From: Oscillospiraceae bacterium | GTDB taxonomy: Bacteria > Bacillota > Clostridia > Oscillospirales > WRJC01 | Direction: 5' to 3' | Assembly: GCA_009780985.1 (NCBI GenBank) | Contig: WQYZ01000007.1 | Location: 1 to 50,188, forward strand | Length of the DNA: 50,188 bases | Shown here: positions 8,094-15,666 of the stretch, piece by piece | Position numbering within the stretch: the stretch's first letter is position 1 | How the letters are laid out: each line of letters begins with the position of its first letter | Notes under the pieces: model-generated | The model's database searches: none | The model's input: only the letters and a program-made list of their open reading frames with translations | Told to the model about the DNA's origin: nothing | Position numbers and translations under genes: made by a program

Positions 8094-9456
8094 AATCTGT
8101 ATTAGGCGCGTATTCTTTATAATAATCTAACGACTCATCTCCGTATAACTCTATAAACAATTCGCCTAATTTACATACAGCATCGTTATAATACGGAACC
8201 CACCTTGTGACTATATGATATTTGCCGTTCGTGACACCCTCTATAATCCAATCGAACCCGTCAAGTCCCATTATTTTATCTTCTTTAGGAATCCCCCAGA
8301 ATCTATATTTCTTTATCATATCCTGTAGTTTTTCAACTTCGTCGGAACTTAAAGTTTTTGTTTTGTTTTCAATCATATTTCCTGCTTGTACGCTTATCGG
8401 ACCGTCGCATTGTTTAAAATATAATATCCCAGTTTTGTCGTCATTTATTTCTATGCGAATTGTAAAAGGGTTAGAAAATGATCCTATCTGAGTAAATCTG
8501 TATATTTCTTGCTCTTTATTGCCGAATAAAGCGGATTCACCCAAAGCATAAATTTGTTCCGAATACCACTCATTTCTGAAATCATCGAAATCTTTGACGA
8601 TAACAGGAATATCGTCAATATTTTTTCTTTTTTCGTCATAAGAAAATCCGGGAACGTTTTCTATGGAAGATTCTATATAACTTAATCCGTCATATGGAAT
8701 TTTATACCCGTCCGTTCTGTAAAGCGAATATATAAATACCCTTGAATTGAAACTTTTTAAATCGTCAAGTTGATTCATGATTTTCTGAAAATCGGCTGTG
8801 GAACTTGCAGATATTTCATCGAAACCCCTTGCTTCTAACGTGTGCTGCATTACCGCATATCGTAATGAACCCGGATATTTCACCGAACCCTCAACGTATT
8901 CGTACTCGCTGTTCCATATGTAAATATCAGCATCGAAATAATCAAAAGTTATGGTTTGAGATGACGGGGTATAAAAGAAGTTATATTCAAATGCGTCGGA
9001 GATATATTTTATCGGAATAAATATAGTCCCCTCGGTTTTAAACGGGGCAACTTCCATTTCAGTTGCTTCGCCGTTTATGTATAAAAATTTGTTGTTTAAC
9101 TGTAGTTCCAAAGTGGTATCATACTGGTAGCCTTTCTTAACCATAGTAATATCGTCGCCGTTTATCGAAAGCGTCGTATCATAAAATATAACTTCCGCTT
9201 TGTCTATGGGAATAAACATAATACTCTTTTTGTATTTGCATTCGCAATCATATGGGGATAATCCTGCCGCTAATCTTCTTTTTCGGTCATCTTTTATTTT
9301 TTTGAGTTCCGTTGGGTCTTTGACATAACGCAATTCTATATTAACTTCATCAGGATATTTCGGAAACAACGGAAATTCTGATATATCGCTAATTATACTT
9401 ACGGAAAATCCAACCGTAACTACTGCAACCAATATTATAATAATCTTTTTCATCAT
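8092..9456 (-). CDS. Exported protein with copper-amine-oxidase-N-like domain
   Basis: About 454 residues with an N-terminal signal or anchor (KKIIIILVAVVTVGFSVSIISDI). A segment near residues 100-160, ending in EGTIFIPIKYISDAFEYNFFYTPSSQTITF, matches the Cu_amine_oxidN1-type stalk module found in many secreted Clostridia proteins. The remaining 290 residues contain no motif I can assign. The protein is likely exposed outside the membrane. Three ATGs start the frame; AGGGG at nine bases favours the fourth codon (9456) rather than 9465. A sigma-A-like promoter is at 9493-9521 and a terminator overlaps the stop, so it is probably a single-gene unit. No catalytic copper-amine-oxidase domain is present. 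Confidence 0.6.
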   Translation of the reverse strand: MMKKIIIILVAVVTVGFSVSIISDISEFPLFPKYPDEVNIELRYVKDPTELKKIKDDRKRRLAAGLSPYDCECKYKKSIMFIPIDKAEVIFYDTTLSINGDDITMVKKGYQYDTTLELQLNNKFLYINGEATEMEVAPFKTEGTIFIPIKYISDAFEYNFFYTPSSQTITFDYFDADIYIWNSEYEYVEGSVKYPGSLRYAVMQHTLEARGFDEISASSTADFQKIMNQLDDLKSFNSRVFIYSLYRTDGYKIPYDGLSYIESSIENVPGFSYDEKRKNIDDIPVIVKDFDDFRNEWYSEQIYALGESALFGNKEQEIYRFTQIGSFSNPFTIRIEINDDKTGILYFKQCDGPISVQAGNMIENKTKTLSSDEVEKLQDMIKKYRFWGIPKEDKIMGLDGFDWIIEGVTNGKYHIVTRWVPYYNDAVCKLGELFIELYGDESLDYYKEYAPNTD

Positions 9457-9492
9457 AAACCCCATCCCCTGCTTTTTATCTTCAGCATCTAC

Positions 9493-9521
9493 ATTATACT
9501 CCTAAATCTGATGGTTGTAAA
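9493..9521 (-). promoter_or_regulatory. Sigma-A promoter of the 8092-9456 gene
   Basis: On the minus strand, TTTACA (9521-9516) and TATAAT (9498-9493) are separated by 17 bases, about 37 bp upstream of the predicted start codon. Confidence 0.7.
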
Positions 9522-9754
9522 GTAATTTAAAATATAGATAAATATATCCAAAAAGCATACTCATTTATAATTTACGATTGTATTGGATAAAGAAAAATAA
9601 AGTATAATAATTTTTTATAACGATATATAACAATAAAATAAATTATAGTATAAGGCTATTTAAAATTTTACGAAAGGATAAATATGCTGTAAACCCTATA
9701 TTTACAGTATATACAAGATAAGCATGAATTTATCTTACCTCAAAAAAAGTTAAG

Positions 9755-10311
9755 GTCGCGACCGAAACCTAAGTTCGAGTCATATAGCGATATTATTAAT
9801 CATACATATTCGGGAAATTCCGGTAAACGTTCATTTTATATTGATGGAGAGAAACTCTGAAAACATTTCGAAAGCAGCCATTTTCAAGGTATTTTTTTAA
9901 GGTGATATATGTATTCTTTATGAAAACGACAACGTCATATATCATGGTTCTCTCAACAACATACCTACAATCGAGAATATAAATATTCATTTAGTAAATA
10001 TTGACGAGATTACAAAAGTGCCAAAATTCGAAATAGTTGTCTATAATGACGGAGATTCCCAAGACGCATATGTCAAACCGCCCGCTGCCTGTTTCGAGGC
10101 GGAACTAATTGTGTGTTTCTATAAAACCACTCATTATTATAATTTTAATATCATTTTTTCGTACCCCAATGGTGCTTATTTTAAATTTAAATATGCGAAA
10201 GGTGAAATAGCCTTAACTGAAATGGCGGACAAAATGCGCAAACTTCTACAATATGCAATAGGTACGCAAATCAATTTTCAAAACATGGAGCAATACGAAA
10301 GGAGAAGATAG
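9755..10311 (+). pseudogene. Broken ORF of unknown function in a mobile-element remnant
   Basis: Three pieces of what seems to be one protein can be read on the plus strand: RPKPKFESYSDIINHTYS and GKRSFYIDGEKL up to an in-frame TGA near 9857, then a short stretch HFQGIFLR, then from about 9901 a continuous frame beginning GDICILYENDNVIYHG and running to the stop at 10311. The intact 3' piece is 97 codons from the first ATG-like start at 10018. A T-run near 9893 is a likely frameshift site. The product is unrecognised. It ends eight bases before the ATG of a serine recombinase remnant, which suggests both came in with the same element. Positions 9530-9750 hold only AT-rich DNA with a small inverted repeat CTGTAAA/TTTACAG near 9690. 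Confidence 0.4.
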
Positions 10312-10318
10312 TTATAGC

Positions 10319-10813
10319 ATGAAAAATCAAAACGCAACGGCGGTTATATATGCGCGATTCAGTTCAGACTGCAGAGAGAGGAAAGTATAGACGCTCAAAA
10401 ACACGCCTGCCAAGAGTATGCAAGCCGGAACAGAATACAAGTCATCGGTGAATACATAGACAAAGCAAAGAGTGCGACATCAGATTAGCAAAGATGATTT
10501 TGACAGAGTAAGTGAAGAAGAATTAATATACTCATTCAGACAAGCGCGAGAGATGTTAAAATCCGGCGAGCTTTCTACAGTTAAGGCATTAGTTGAGCGT
10601 TATGTTCAGAAAGTTGTTATAAGTGGCGAATATATAGAAATCTACTTTAACCTGAACGTGAATAGCAAAATAGTTACATATTCTACCGATTCGACCGATG
10701 TATTTGCTCAACAAAATAAAATACCCCAGTTCCAGTGCCAACAGGTGACTGAGGTATTTGATTTAGAGCCAACAAAAATGTTGGATACGCGTAGTGCAGG
10801 TGGCGGGACTTGA
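10319..10813 (+). pseudogene. Serine recombinase remnant with internal deletion
   Basis: The ATG at 10319 opens NATAVIYARFSSD, the resolvase N-terminal strand with the catalytic Ser in the RFSS motif. A frameshift near 10375 moves to a second frame that reads REESIDAQKHACQEYASR and VIGEYIDKAKSATSD, typical of the large serine recombinase N-terminus. Directly after this (about 10480) the sequence jumps to DDFDRVSEEELIYSFRQ and ALVERYVQKVVISGEYIEIY, which is the C-terminal region of the same family. Large serine recombinases have about 450-550 residues, so about 350 residues are missing. The C-terminal frame ends inside the tRNA-Leu gene (10813). The enzyme cannot be active. Confidence 0.75.
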
Positions 10814-10876
10814 ACCCGCACGGTTTTACCCAAAGGTGTTTGAGACCTCCTCGTCTGCCAATTCCAACACACCTGC
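10795..10876 (-). tRNA. tRNA-Leu (anticodon CAA)
   Basis: An 82-base cloverleaf on the minus strand. The acceptor stem GCAGGTG/CACCTGC is perfect with discriminator A. The D-arm contains GAATTGGCAGA as in bacterial tRNA-Leu, the anticodon loop is CTCAAAC (anticodon CAA, reading UUG), a class II variable arm follows, and the T-arm is GCGGG TTCAAGT CCCGC. The CCA end is not encoded. A recombinase remnant ends within its 3' end and an ISAs1-family IS lies 60 bp away. Confidence 0.95.
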
Positions 10877-10936
10877 ATGATTTTATAATATTATATCATA
10901 TTATAAAAAATTTTGCAATAGTTTTTTATAAAATAT

Positions 10937-12158
10937 CACGGCAATTTGATTTGTAACAGATTAGACACAATCATTGAAACGAGCCAAAACATCAAGTAAA
11001 AAATCGTCGTCAAACAAGCAATTACGCATAATATCGACCATGTTTAATTTGGGTTCAAATTTATCGCGGTAAGTTCTGACGACATTCAAAACAGTCTTGC
11101 GGAGAATGTTCAAGGTTTTTTGCGCGTTCTCTTCGTATAAGGTTGTTCTGTCCTCGTTGAAAATAACATCTAACTGCCAATGCATACTCTCTACCGCCCA
11201 CTCGTTGCGAGTGATTACAAGCAATTCCGACGGCGAGAGCTTACGAGATGAAATGTAATAGCGTGTTTCCGATTCTGTCACAATAGAGCCAATCGTCCGT
11301 ACTCCCTGCCACTTGCCAAATTTTTGCAGCCATTCTGTTTCATGCGTGACAAATACAGTACGTTTATCTATTCGCCCGTGACCTTTTTCGCATTTTGTGA
11401 CCTTTTCGAGAGGCGCGTTAAGTAGCTCATATTTGTCTGTCTGCTTGAAATCAATCATTTCCGCTACATCAGCGTATAATTCTTTTTGGTTTTTCTTCAC
11501 CGAAAACACATAGTCCGCTCCTGACGCCAATATCTCTTTCGCCGTCTTTTTCTGGCAATGTAGCGCGTCTGTCACTATAGTTGCTCCGGCTATATCTAAC
11601 AATCCAATTAACTCCTGAACGCATGGTATTTCCTTGCCCTTTCCCTCTGATGCCAGCTGTCCGATTGTGATTCCGTTCTCTACTACAAACGCGCTGGCTA
11701 TGTGTAGCGGCGACTCGTATTTCCCCATGTTTGCCGTACTGCACACCGTTTTTCCATCTATTGCTATCGTTTTGCCAACCACATTTTCCACCAACTTACA
11801 AAAAAACTCCATGAATATCTTGTTCAACTCTTCGCTGTCTATCAGCCCGACAAGTACCGTAAAATGCGAATAGCATGATATTCTCTTTATTCCGAACTTC
11901 TCTTGTAGCAATTTGCTTATGCGCTTCGAGCTTGCCCACCCATGTATCTCGCTCATCGTCTTTTGACAGCACAGCAACCCTAATATTAGTATTTTTATTA
12001 CATCGCTTATTTTATAGTAATATCCCTGATGTTCCACCGTCGTCTTTATCTTTTCAAATTCTTCCATAATACACATTTTTTTCACCCTTGTGTATTATAC
12101 CATATTTTTATGTCTTTTTGTAACTTATGAACAAATCGTTACAAATCAAATCCCCGTG
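10937..12158 (-). mobile_element. ISAs1-family insertion sequence with intact ends
   Basis: A complete element of 1222 bp. The 21-bp terminal inverted repeats (10937-10957 and 12138-12158) begin CACGG and share ATTTGATTTGTAAC; they match at 19 of 21 positions. The element is flanked by a perfect 9-bp direct repeat ATAAAATAT (10928-10936 and 12159-12167), the expected target duplication. One transposase gene fills it. It landed in the T-rich tail downstream of the SGNH hydrolase terminator. The intact duplication and open transposase frame suggest a recent insertion. Confidence 0.92.
10961..12085 (-). CDS. ISAs1-family transposase
   Basis: A 374-residue DDE-type transposase. The N-terminus has the ISAs1-specific region (LILGLLCCQKTMSEIHGWAS), the first acidic residue lies in TIAIDGKTV near residue 112, the second in ATIVTDALHCQKKTA near residue 170, and the catalytic Glu in NEWAVESMHWQLDVIFNEDR near residue 310. 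The length is normal for the family. The frame opens with GTG at 12085, and an ATG three codons later (12076) is six bases after AGGGTG, so the exact start is uncertain. Catalytic residues seem intact, so it may be active. Confidence 0.92.
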   Translation of the reverse strand: MKKMCIMEEFEKIKTTVEHQGYYYKISDVIKILILGLLCCQKTMSEIHGWASSKRISKLLQEKFGIKRISCYSHFTVLVGLIDSEELNKIFMEFFCKLVENVVGKTIAIDGKTVCSTANMGKYESPLHIASAFVVENGITIGQLASEGKGKEIPCVQELIGLLDIAGATIVTDALHCQKKTAKEILASGADYVFSVKKNQKELYADVAEMIDFKQTDKYELLNAPLEKVTKCEKGHGRIDKRTVFVTHETEWLQKFGKWQGVRTIGSIVTESETRYYISSRKLSPSELLVITRNEWAVESMHWQLDVIFNEDRTTLYEENAQKTLNILRKTVLNVVRTYRDKFEPKLNMVDIMRNCLFDDDFLLDVLARFNDCV

Positions 12159-12180
12159 ATAAAATATATAAAAAAATAAA

Positions 12181-12243
12181 CAGTAGGGTCGGCTTACGTA
12201 CTGAACTAAGTTCCGTTTAGCTCTGTTTAATATGCCGACCATT
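12181..12243 (-). terminator. Long stem-loop terminator downstream of the SGNH hydrolase gene
   Basis: GGTCGGC (12187-12193) and GCCGACC (12234-12240) form a perfect outer stem, with an inner stem GAACTAA/TTAGCTC (12203-12223). On the minus strand it is followed by a T-rich stretch (12181 to 12159). It follows the stop codon of the hydrolase by about 50 bp. The two-level structure could also be a small RNA element. Confidence 0.5.
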
Positions 12244-12291
12244 CTGCGGGATTCGAATTATTTATTTTTGCGCCCTATTAAAAATCCAAAA

Positions 12292-12936
12292 TCAAATATC
12301 AATACCGCACACTTTTAAAAACGATTTTGCAATTACCATGCTTCCTGTCTGAGAAGGATGAACCCTGTCGCCTGCAAGCGCAGCCGGAGCGATTCCGTCG
12401 GCAATATACCTGTCAAATTCATACTGCAAATCGACCAGTAATAAATCATTGTCTGAAACAATTTTCTTTACGGTTTCTATGTATTGCATCAGTAGTGCCA
12501 TCATAGGCTCGATTTTGTCAGTTTCAGCAAGATATGGCGTCATTAAGATTATTTTTTTCACTTTATCTTTTGTCAGGGAGATAAGTTCCCTGTATGTGGT
12601 TTCATATTCTTCTATGCCCACCGCAAGTTCGGGATTATCAGGACTGTCGAATTTACGCCATACGTCGTTTACTCCAATCATAACCGAAAGATAAGTCGGT
12701 GACAGGTCTAAAACGTCCGTCTGCCATCTGTTTTTCAAATGGCGCACAGTATCGCCGCTTACGCCGGTATTCAGCACTTTTATATTATATTTGGGGAATT
12801 TTACGGTCAGCAGGGCGTTCACCATATTTACATAGCCTGAACCGACCCCGTCGCCCTCTCCTACCGGATATGCGCGTCCGCAGTCCGTGATGGAATCGCC
12901 TGTCATAACCAATGTGCTGTTTTGTGCGAATAACAT
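12292..12936 (-). CDS. SGNH/GDSL-family hydrolase
   Basis: A 214-residue cytoplasmic protein with all four SGNH blocks: GDSITDCG (nucleophile Ser15), Gly in NTGVSGDT near residue 60, Asn in MIGVNDVW near residue 90, and the Asp-His pair in DRVHPSQTG near residue 190. Members are esterases or lipases, often carbohydrate acetylesterases in gut Clostridia. No signal peptide, so it probably deacylates an intracellular product; the nearby fucosidase gene (also cytoplasmic) fits a glycan-processing context but this is inference. AAGGAG lies upstream of the ATG. Confidence 0.85.
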   Translation of the reverse strand: MLFAQNSTLVMTGDSITDCGRAYPVGEGDGVGSGYVNMVNALLTVKFPKYNIKVLNTGVSGDTVRHLKNRWQTDVLDLSPTYLSVMIGVNDVWRKFDSPDNPELAVGIEEYETTYRELISLTKDKVKKIILMTPYLAETDKIEPMMALLMQYIETVKKIVSDNDLLLVDLQYEFDRYIADGIAPAALAGDRVHPSQTGSMVIAKSFLKVCGIDI

Positions 12937-13024
12937 TAAAAATACAACTCCTTCTATTGATTTTTATGATTTATATATTTTTATTGTTATTATTATATCA
13001 CGGTTTATCTTAATTTGCAACGCT

Positions 13025-13423
13025 TTAGAAAATATTTTCCCAGTTAGGCAGTTCATTGTGTTTTTGTTTTTCCAACGCCGCGATTAATCTTTTTCTTGCG
13101 GCTATATAATCCCCGTAATATTCCGAGAAAAAATAGTCTCTCAGTGAATATACGGCAGTGTTTACTCTCTCAAAATCAGAGTATTTTGCCGCAAGGCTTA
13201 TTTTGAGCGAATTCTTTTCCCATTTTGCAATAAGTTTATTTATATCTGTTTTGCAGATTTCTATTTTTTCTTTGCTCAGAGAATTTATATAATTATATTC
13301 CGACGGCAGAGAAAACGTCATATCAAGCATTTCCGTTGAAACAGAATTGACATAATAGGCGTTTACCCCTATTGAAATTATAAGAATAATCAATAATAAA
13401 GACGATATTATAACTGACCGCAT
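13025..13423 (-). CDS. DUF4363-family protein
   Basis: A 132-residue protein with one N-terminal membrane segment (SVIISSLLLIILIISIGVNA) and a helical extracellular domain containing KWEKNSLKISLAAKYSDFERVN, the DUF4363 pattern. Function is unknown, but DUF4363 genes are commonly paired with DUF421 (YetF-like) genes in spore-forming Bacillota, exactly as here: the stop of the DUF421 gene is 30 bp upstream. The pair is probably co-transcribed. Confidence 0.75.
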   Translation of the reverse strand: MRSVIISSLLLIILIISIGVNAYYVNSVSTEMLDMTFSLPSEYNYINSLSKEKIEICKTDINKLIAKWEKNSLKISLAAKYSDFERVNTAVYSLRDYFFSEYYGDYIAARKRLIAALEKQKHNELPNWENIF

Positions 13424-13453
13424 AAGATTTATTTATCCTTTGATTTTTAATAT

Positions 13454-14155
13454 TTATCCTTGTTTTTGTTCTTTCACTTTGTCGATTGCGTCAACTTTAT
13501 CTACCGGGCAGATAAAGATTTTGTCCGCATTATCCACAAGCATCAAAAATATCTTGCTGATTGAACTGTATCCCTGACTGCTCAGTATATTTAAAACCCA
13601 TTCGCTTGTTTTTCCCGCCTCGGCTATAGACTGTACGTTCAACTCCCCGTTTATTACAACTGGGTGAGCTATTCCGCTGTTTTCGTATTGTAAATTCAAC
13701 TGCTGGACCGTGGGATTTTGATATTCCGGTTTTGGTATCACAGACAATTTTCCGTTTGATTCAAGTATGGCGTAATCAATCATAGTGATGTCGCCATAAC
13801 CTTTTAACCTTATCTCGCTTATCAGTTCATTTATCGCGAATCTGACATTTTTCATATTTTCCTGATTTATCGCGCCTTTTTCGATTAATATACACGGGGA
13901 TGGTTTTAAAATTCTGTTTTTCGTGCCGATATACGATAATATGATTTCCAAAGTTATAAGAACTATAATCGGTATAAGAACGTAAGCCAAAGGTATGTCG
14001 TTGTCCATCACAGGATAAGCGACAAGCTCGGATATAAGCAGGGTTATAACAAACTCGGAAATTTGAATCTCGCCGATCTGGCGTTTCCCCATCATTTTCA
14101 TTGCTATCATAAGAAAAAAATAAACTAATATTGTTCTGATAAGTATAGTTGACAT
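13454..14155 (-). CDS. DUF421 (YetF-family) membrane protein
   Basis: About 233 residues. Three hydrophobic segments fill the first 90 residues (ILIRTILVYFFLMIAMKMMGKRQIGE, then VITLLISELVAYPV, then YVLIPIIVLITLEIILSYIG), and the RQIGEIQISEFV motif after the first segment is diagnostic of the YetF family. The cytoplasmic part contains ELISEIRLKGY and a second repeat-like domain. YetF-like proteins are membrane proteins linked to spore or envelope lipid functions, without a proven biochemical role in most species. The start at 14155 is chosen because the 34 codons above it lack family similarity and AAGGTG precedes this ATG. It pairs with the DUF4363 gene downstream. Confidence 0.85.
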   Translation of the reverse strand: MSTILIRTILVYFFLMIAMKMMGKRQIGEIQISEFVITLLISELVAYPVMDNDIPLAYVLIPIIVLITLEIILSYIGTKNRILKPSPCILIEKGAINQENMKNVRFAINELISEIRLKGYGDITMIDYAILESNGKLSVIPKPEYQNPTVQQLNLQYENSGIAHPVVINGELNVQSIAEAGKTSEWVLNILSSQGYSSISKIFLMLVDNADKIFICPVDKVDAIDKVKEQKQG

Positions 14156-14249
14156 TTGGATTTTTACACCTTTTGTATATAATAAATTTCGTTCACGTAT
14201 AGTTATTATTTCAAAATTTATAAAAATTATTATATCAACTTGATTTTTA

Positions 14250-15506
14250 TCAAACAAAATACAGCGAAATTTCCTGTAAATATGTTTTTTCAGAATTACC
14301 GGAGTCTTTGTTTTTTTCGACTGTTACTTCAATTTTTTTCGTGTAAAACGGCGGAAATTGGCAAATAGCTTTATGACCGATTGTTTTGCCGATATAGACG
14401 GTTATTGGCATTCCGTAATCATACGGATATGCCTTGATTGAAAACTGCCCGACCATATCGAAATTTTCTTCGTCTTCTTTTAACACGCAGCAATTTATCA
14501 ACGCGGGATTTTCTAATTCGCAGATATATGAATTCCCATTATTTTCGTTTCTGATAAAACTCGACGATATAGGATTTGAAAATGCTTTTTTTATAAAACT
14601 GCCTACTTCTATCAATCTGTCGCTGTCTTTTTCCGGCAGTAATCCCTGTCGGTCAGGTCCGATGTTTATCAGCATATTCGCGCCTCTGCCTACTGTATAA
14701 TAGTAAATCCCGATAAGTTCGTCGAGGCTTTTTACCGTGTCTTCGTCCCGGTCGCTGTAAAACCAGTTGTGAAGCCTCATTCTGAAATCGCACTCCACAG
14801 GCAGAAATTTTTCTTCATCAAGAGCATCTTCTTTTCCGGTTTCTGTCTGAACTGAAAAAGACGTTGAACTTACATTAATATAATTGGGCGTATGCGCGTA
14901 GCCGGATTCGTTTCCCACCCAGCGGGTGTCGGGATCCCACATATTGAAAATCAGAATATTCGGCTGTAATCCCCGTATAACTTTTATAATTCTTTTCTCG
15001 TCGTACTGGTGATTTTCAGAACCGCAGCCGTCAAACCAGAGATAATCGATTTTGCCGTAATTCGTCAGAAGCTCGCTTATCTGATTTATGAAATAATCGT
15101 CGTAATCTTTATTGGGCTTGTCTTTTGAGCCGAATTCTGCGGGCGAATAATACAGTCCGACTTTTATTCCGTATTCTCCGCACGCGTCCGTAAATTCTTT
15201 TACGACGTCGCCTTTTCCGCCTTTCCAAGGCGTATTTTTGACGGAATATTCCGTATATTCAGATGGCCAGTTCGCAAATCCGTCATGGTGTTTGCATACC
15301 AATATAGCGTATTTCGCCCCCGCTTCTTTTATCACTCTCATCCACTGCCCGCAGTCAAGATTTGTCGGTTTAAAACCGTCAAGCGGCATTTCCTGCATAT
15401 CCCAGTCTTTGTGCCCCTCATAAAAAGTCCGTATTCCGAAATGGAAAAATACTCCGAACTCCCAATTTAAAAATTCTATCTGTTCTTTTTTATATTTATG
15501 CGACAT
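14250..15506 (-). CDS. Alpha-L-fucosidase, GH29 family
   Basis: About 418 residues. The catalytic barrel is clear: EFGVFFHFGIRTF at the N-terminus, CKHHDGFANWPS near residue 85, GIKVGLYYSPAEF, and DYLWFDGCGSE near residue 158, where the Asp is the GH29 nucleophile. NMLINIGPDRQGLLPE is a further family hallmark. No signal peptide is present, so it would act on fucosylated oligosaccharides after import. The start at 15506 has GGAG ten bases upstream; an earlier ATG at 15548 lacks one. The protein lacks a long C-terminal beta-sandwich tail typical of some members, but the length is within the family range. Confidence 0.85.
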   Translation of the reverse strand: MSHKYKKEQIEFLNWEFGVFFHFGIRTFYEGHKDWDMQEMPLDGFKPTNLDCGQWMRVIKEAGAKYAILVCKHHDGFANWPSEYTEYSVKNTPWKGGKGDVVKEFTDACGEYGIKVGLYYSPAEFGSKDKPNKDYDDYFINQISELLTNYGKIDYLWFDGCGSENHQYDEKRIIKVIRGLQPNILIFNMWDPDTRWVGNESGYAHTPNYINVSSTSFSVQTETGKEDALDEEKFLPVECDFRMRLHNWFYSDRDEDTVKSLDELIGIYYYTVGRGANMLINIGPDRQGLLPEKDSDRLIEVGSFIKKAFSNPISSSFIRNENNGNSYICELENPALINCCVLKEDEENFDMVGQFSIKAYPYDYGMPITVYIGKTIGHKAICQFPPFYTKKIEVTVEKNKDSGNSEKTYLQEISLYFV

Positions 15507-15627
15507 ATTCCAAATACTCCGATTCTTAATAAAAAAATTTTTATTCACTTACGCGTAATATTTTTATTATATTATATAAATACAAAAATTTCAATAGAAT
15601 TCTTGCGAATATTAAAATTTTAATTTT

Positions 15628-15660
15628 GTAGGGACGGCGTTTCGCCGTCCGCGAGACGGG
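15628..15660. repeat. GC-rich palindromic repeat R1
   Basis: GTAGGGACGGCG, then a 3-base turn and CGCCGTCC, then GCGAGACGGG. It belongs to the GTAGGGGC-type dispersed family by its start and its 8-bp hairpin. It lies directly in front of the helicase start codon (15667), so its GGGA supplies what little ribosome binding site the helicase has. Confidence 0.5.
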
Positions 15661-15666
15661 AAATTT

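Noticed and set aside
9796-9990. A 64-codon minus-strand frame
   Set aside because: It is opposite the broken plus-strand ORF, which has better protein-like character.
10795-10876. attL/attR pair from the tRNA-Leu 3' end
   Set aside because: I could not find by eye a second copy of the tRNA 3' end in the window; large serine recombinases also do not usually target tRNA genes.
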